This document shows positions 16,261-18,489 of a stretch of DNA of 18,489 bases, one piece after another (position 1 is the first letter of the stretch; each line of letters opens with the position of its first letter). A model generated the notes under the pieces. That model did not search any database and was not told where the DNA came from. It worked only from the letters and a program-made list of their open reading frames with translations. Origin of the DNA: CAZQQN01 sp964549595 (lineage in GTDB: Bacteria > Bacteroidota > Bacteroidia > CAILMK01 > CAYYUA01). Position numbers and translations under genes: made by a program. The stretch spans positions 1-18,489 of the forward strand of contig CAZJWK010000051.1 of the NCBI GenBank assembly GCA_964549595.1, written 5' to 3'.

Positions 16261-16283
16261 CTTTCGGATTGCAAATCCGAAAG
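16261..16283. repeat. REP-like hairpin 2
   Basis: CTTTCGGATT and AATCCGAAAG form a perfect 10-bp stem with loop GCA. The ten A's at 16250-16259 precede it. Outer stem bases differ from hairpin 1 in a compensated way (pairing is kept while sequence changes), which argues for selection on, or transposition of, the folded form. Confidence 0.65.
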
Positions 16284-16298
16284 AGCAACAGGGCTGTT

Positions 16299-16314
16299 GG
16301 GGATTTACAATCGC
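16299..16314. repeat. Degenerate third REP-like hairpin
   Basis: GGGGATTTACAATCGC contains GATT-TAC-AATC, a reduced form of the same palindrome, 16 bp after hairpin 2. The outer stem is imperfect. Its position and similar spacing suggest a decayed third unit of the same cluster. Confidence 0.4.
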
Positions 16315-16345
16315 CTTAATTTCCAAAGGAACCATCCTTCAGTAG

Positions 16346-16542
16346 TTAAATAAGAAAGTCAATGATTTTAAATTCCTTATTGCGTTTTCGGTGTTTCAAT
16401 TTTTCCCTGGTCATTCCGTAAGCCTTAAGAATCAAATCCACGGCATGCTTAATTCTTTAATGCTGAGTTATGGAAACCCGTCTTTCATTTCATCAATCTC
16501 TTATTCTTCAGATGAGTCAAAGACTTTTATTGGCTTTTTCAT
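16346..16542 (-). pseudogene. Decayed small ORF, presumed NTase partner
   Basis: On the minus strand an ATG at 16542 opens MKKPIKVFDSSEE, then a stop (16501-16503), EIDEMKDGFP, a second stop (16468-16470), a frameshift near 16445-16468, and then RIKHAVDLILKAYG followed by TREKLKHRKRNKEFKIID up to a stop at 16346. The start (I-K-x-F-x-S-x-E-E) and the basic tail recall a family of ~70-aa proteins encoded just upstream of the IGGYA/TTGDIDIW nucleotidyltransferases in Bacteroidota, and here too it lies immediately upstream of the NTase remnant on the same strand. Two stops plus a frameshift make it inactive. The REP cluster lies between the two remnants. Confidence 0.6.
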
Positions 16543-17070
16543 GATATTTGGGGTAATGACCTTAACGAAACTTAGCTGGGTCGCTTTATAAAGTTTTGAT
16601 TTTCAGGCTTAGTATTTTTTTAATGGTACACAACAAATTTTCTCAGGGTTTGCTGGTTTGTTGACATTTTGCGGCTTTATACAGTTTCTAAACTTCTTCC
16701 TTTGCCTTAGCTGGTTTTCAGATAGGGCATTACTTTCCAAAAGATCTCAAAGATTCAACCCTTTAAGGTGATTTAAAAGTGAACTTTTGGAAAGTTTAAC
16801 CCAGTATCCTGATCACGGGTTTCCCTCAAGGAAAGCCTCCCTTTAGTGTACGCTTCTGTTTAAGCTTCCCTATAATAAGATGTAAAGAAATACGGGGCAA
16901 GGTCCTTATCGGATATCAAATCATGGTTTTGTGGGCTTCGTAAAAGCAATTTTAGAAATGGCTTCAGGTCCTATTGAACAAAAAGGTTTTAATAAACTAT
17001 TAAATTTTTTCATATTAAAATTTACCTATATTATGGTATTGTAAAAACAAATAGAAGGAAAAAATTTTAT
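16543..17070. other. Noncoding accessory stretch
   Basis: No intact gene is seen. It holds a 10-bp perfect inverted repeat (TTTCCAAAAG at 16734-16743, CTTTTGGAAA at 16784-16793; ~40-bp loop) of unknown meaning, the diverged DUF3160 3' element at 16804-16878, and an A/T-rich lead-in to the next gene. The inverted repeat lies just before the DUF3160 remnant and could mark an insertion or recombination edge. Confidence 0.4.
16804..16878 (+). pseudogene. Remnant of DUF3160 gene 3' end, copy 2
   Basis: This copy matches 10912-10986 without gaps (about 61/75 bases). The coding part reads YPDHGFP where the intact gene reads YPGHGFP. The stop TGA has become TCA, so the frame no longer ends where it should. 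Similarity stops abruptly upstream, so only the last codons and 3' flank remain. It is either a truncated paralogue or a mobile 3' element. Confidence 0.6.
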
Positions 17071-17078
17071 TAATTTTG
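17071..17078 (+). promoter_or_regulatory. Possible Bacteroidota -7 element (TAATTTTG)
   Basis: TAATTTTG fits TAnnTTTG and lies 27 bp before the ATG at 17106. No TTG is found 17-23 bp upstream for the -33 element, so support is partial. If real, it rules out the in-frame TTG at 17076 as the start. Confidence 0.3.
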
Positions 17079-17105
17079 GCTTTGAATCAACCAAAACCAA
17101 ATCCT

Positions 17106-17633
17106 ATGTATTGTGTTGTCAGGTTCTTAAGTTTAGGTGTTCTTTTGTTTTTTTTAGGTTGTACCGAAAATCCACATGTCCAAGACTCACCTTCCCCTGA
17201 AAGAGAAACAGAATATGTGCCCGTAATAAAGAAAAGGTCAGATTTAAATGAAACCATTCGGTTACAACCCCCTCGGCCTATAGAGGATGTGGGTAAAATT
17301 TACCATAAAGGTAACTATATTTTTATAAGCCAGAAAGGTGAAGGAATTCATGTGATCAACAATGAAAACCCTTCAAATCCCGAAAAAAAGGGTTTTATCC
17401 GAATTCCCGGTAACCTGGATATGGCTATTAAAGGCAATGTGCTTTATGCAGATAATGCGACTGATTTATTGGCCATAGATCTCAAAAATTATCAAAATGT
17501 GGAAGTGGTAAAAAGGATTGAAAACGTTTTTCCAAAGAACCTGCCGCCTGATGCTCAGTCAATCCCCGAAAGATATCAAAAGAAAAATCGGTCTGATAGT
17601 ACCGTCATTGTTAAATGGGTTAAAAGAGATTAA
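17106..17633 (+). pseudogene. LVIVD-repeat lipoprotein, N-terminal half
   Basis: A 176-aa frame starting with a lipoprotein signal (MYCVVRFLSLGVLLFFLGC, lipobox FLGC). It contains RLQPPRPIEDVGKIY, GNYIFISQKGEGIHVI and GNLDMAIKGNVLYAD. These are the first blades of an LVIVD-repeat beta-propeller of the kind found in ~420-450-aa Bacteroidota lipoproteins. The frame ends at VKWVKRD, where such proteins normally continue into a Gly/Ser-rich linker and the remaining blades. The following frame supplies exactly those parts. I therefore read this as the front half of a split or broken gene, although it may still yield a secreted fragment. Start ATG 17106 is preferred over TTG 17076. Confidence 0.6.
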
Positions 17634-17635
17634 TT

Positions 17636-18484
17636 ATGGTTTTTAAAGGGGCTTACAAAATAATGTTTATTCTTCTATTGACTTTTACCGCTCTCTTCCT
17701 GGGATGTAATAAGGACAGTGGTTCCAATGCCGGAAGTTCCGCTTCGCCGGGTAATAGTGGCCAAAGTGGCGGGAGTTAATCAGGCCAGGGAGGATCCTTG
17801 GCAAGGTTTGCGATTGTAGATGATCATTTGTATGCGATAAACCAAGAAGATCTTAATATAATCAATGTAGAGGATCCCAAAAATCCCTCTCACACTAAGG
17901 AGACAAGTATTGGCGTGGGTATTGAAACCATTTTTCCCAGGGATAAGGAAACATTGTTTATTGGAGCCAGGAACGGCATGTATATTTATGACATCAGTAA
18001 ACCGACTGAGCCAAAAAAGTTATCGAGGTACAGGCATATAGCTTCTTGTGATCCGGTTGTAGCTGATCAAAATTACGCGTATGTCACGCTTAATAACCTG
18101 CAAAATACTTGTCGCAGGGGTGGGAACTTACTCCAGGTCATTGATATTGCTAACTTAAATAATCCTTACCGTGTGAATCAAAGAGTAATGGAAGGACCAA
18201 GAGGACTTGGAATTGATGGTAATCAGCTATTTGTTGCTGATAATGGCTTAAAAGTATTTGACGTTCAAAATCCGGCTACCGATATACAATTGGATCAACA
18301 TTTTCAAGATGTTTCTGCTAAAGATGTGATTCCGTTAAATGACCTTTTGTTAGTCATCGCTGATGATGCCCTTGTTCAATATGATTACTCCAAGGATAAC
18401 CTGCAGGAATTAAGTCGGATACTATTTAAAGTTCCAACCTTGAAGGTAAAGGCGCTGATAATGAGGCCTCGTAACCTTTATTGA
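17636..18484 (+). pseudogene. LVIVD-repeat lipoprotein, C-terminal half with in-frame stop
   Basis: ATG 17636 begins two bases after the preceding stop, in a different frame. It opens with its own lipoprotein signal (KIMFILLLTFTALFLGC) and a Gly/Ser-rich linker. A TAA interrupts at 17777-17779, after 47 codons. Reading through it the same frame continues SGQGGSLARFAIVDDHLYAI and then LVIVD blades (NIINVEDPKNP, MYIYDISKPTEPKKLS, LQVIDIANLNNPYRV, LKVFDVQNP, ALVQYDYSKDNLQELS). The part after the stop could only start from TTG 17798, with no signal peptide. The stop TGA is at 18482-18484, and the last ~20 residues (after LSRI) look like added, non-family sequence. Most likely one disrupted gene; function of the family is unknown. 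Confidence 0.6.
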
Positions 18485-18489
18485 TAAGC

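Noticed and set aside
16231..16314. Possible CRISPR array
   Set aside because: Only two good palindromes and one weak one, 12-16 bp apart, with no unique spacer-length intervals and no cas genes.
16391..16591. Plus-strand 66-codon frame
   Set aside because: It is the antisense of the decayed partner ORF; the minus-strand frames carry the recognisable peptide pattern.

Overview
This window looks like a chromosomal segment from a Bacteroidota bacterium, most likely a free-living Cytophagia-type organism. That is inference from the gene families: LVIVD-repeat lipoproteins, a DUF3160/YARHG lipoprotein, a GH113-like glycosidase, and a DUF2089 regulator paired with a Yip1-like membrane protein. 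Moderate-to-low GC by eye, weak Shine-Dalgarno signals, TAnnTTTG-like motifs and palindromic repeats with a GGATT-RCA-AATCC core agree with it. No rRNA, tRNA, CRISPR array or intact transposase is visible. Every intact gene is on the + strand; the only minus-strand coding remnants are decayed.

Layout. 1-374: no convincing gene. 375-1235: alpha/beta hydrolase. 1487-3603: regulatory and membrane block, with an ECF sigma factor overlapping a four-helix membrane protein (probable anti-sigma partner), then a DUF2089 zinc-ribbon/HTH regulator overlapping a Yip1-like membrane protein. 3628-6185: exported enzymes, a class C beta-lactamase-like serine hydrolase lipoprotein and a GH113-like glycosidase. 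6213-6808: a small PH-domain membrane gene bracketed by 10-bp perfect inverted repeats, like a mobile cassette. 7060-10936: a CapA-type metallophosphatase-like lipoprotein overlapping an ~800-aa YARHG+DUF3160 lipoprotein. 11010-13291: two tandem, distantly paralogous exported proteins of unknown function. 13452-15653: a PrsW-type intramembrane protease with a TPR-like insert and an extra C-terminal domain.

15654-17105 is a gene graveyard. On the minus strand lie a decayed small ORF and a decayed nucleotidyltransferase, which together look like a two-gene toxin/antitoxin-like or MNT-like module. Two or three REP-type hairpins sit between them. Next comes a diverged second copy of the 3' end and downstream flank of the DUF3160 gene. 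From 17106 to the right edge is an LVIVD beta-propeller lipoprotein split into two consecutive reading frames. The second frame has its own lipoprotein signal and an in-frame stop in a Gly/Ser linker.

Most intact products are predicted to be exported or membrane-bound, so the window reads as envelope and surface physiology next to a small, decaying accessory patch. I do not see a clearly new intact defence system. The best leads are the decayed NTase module with its REP cluster, the repeat-flanked PH cassette, the duplicated DUF3160 3' element, the split propeller and the uncharacterised paralogous pair.
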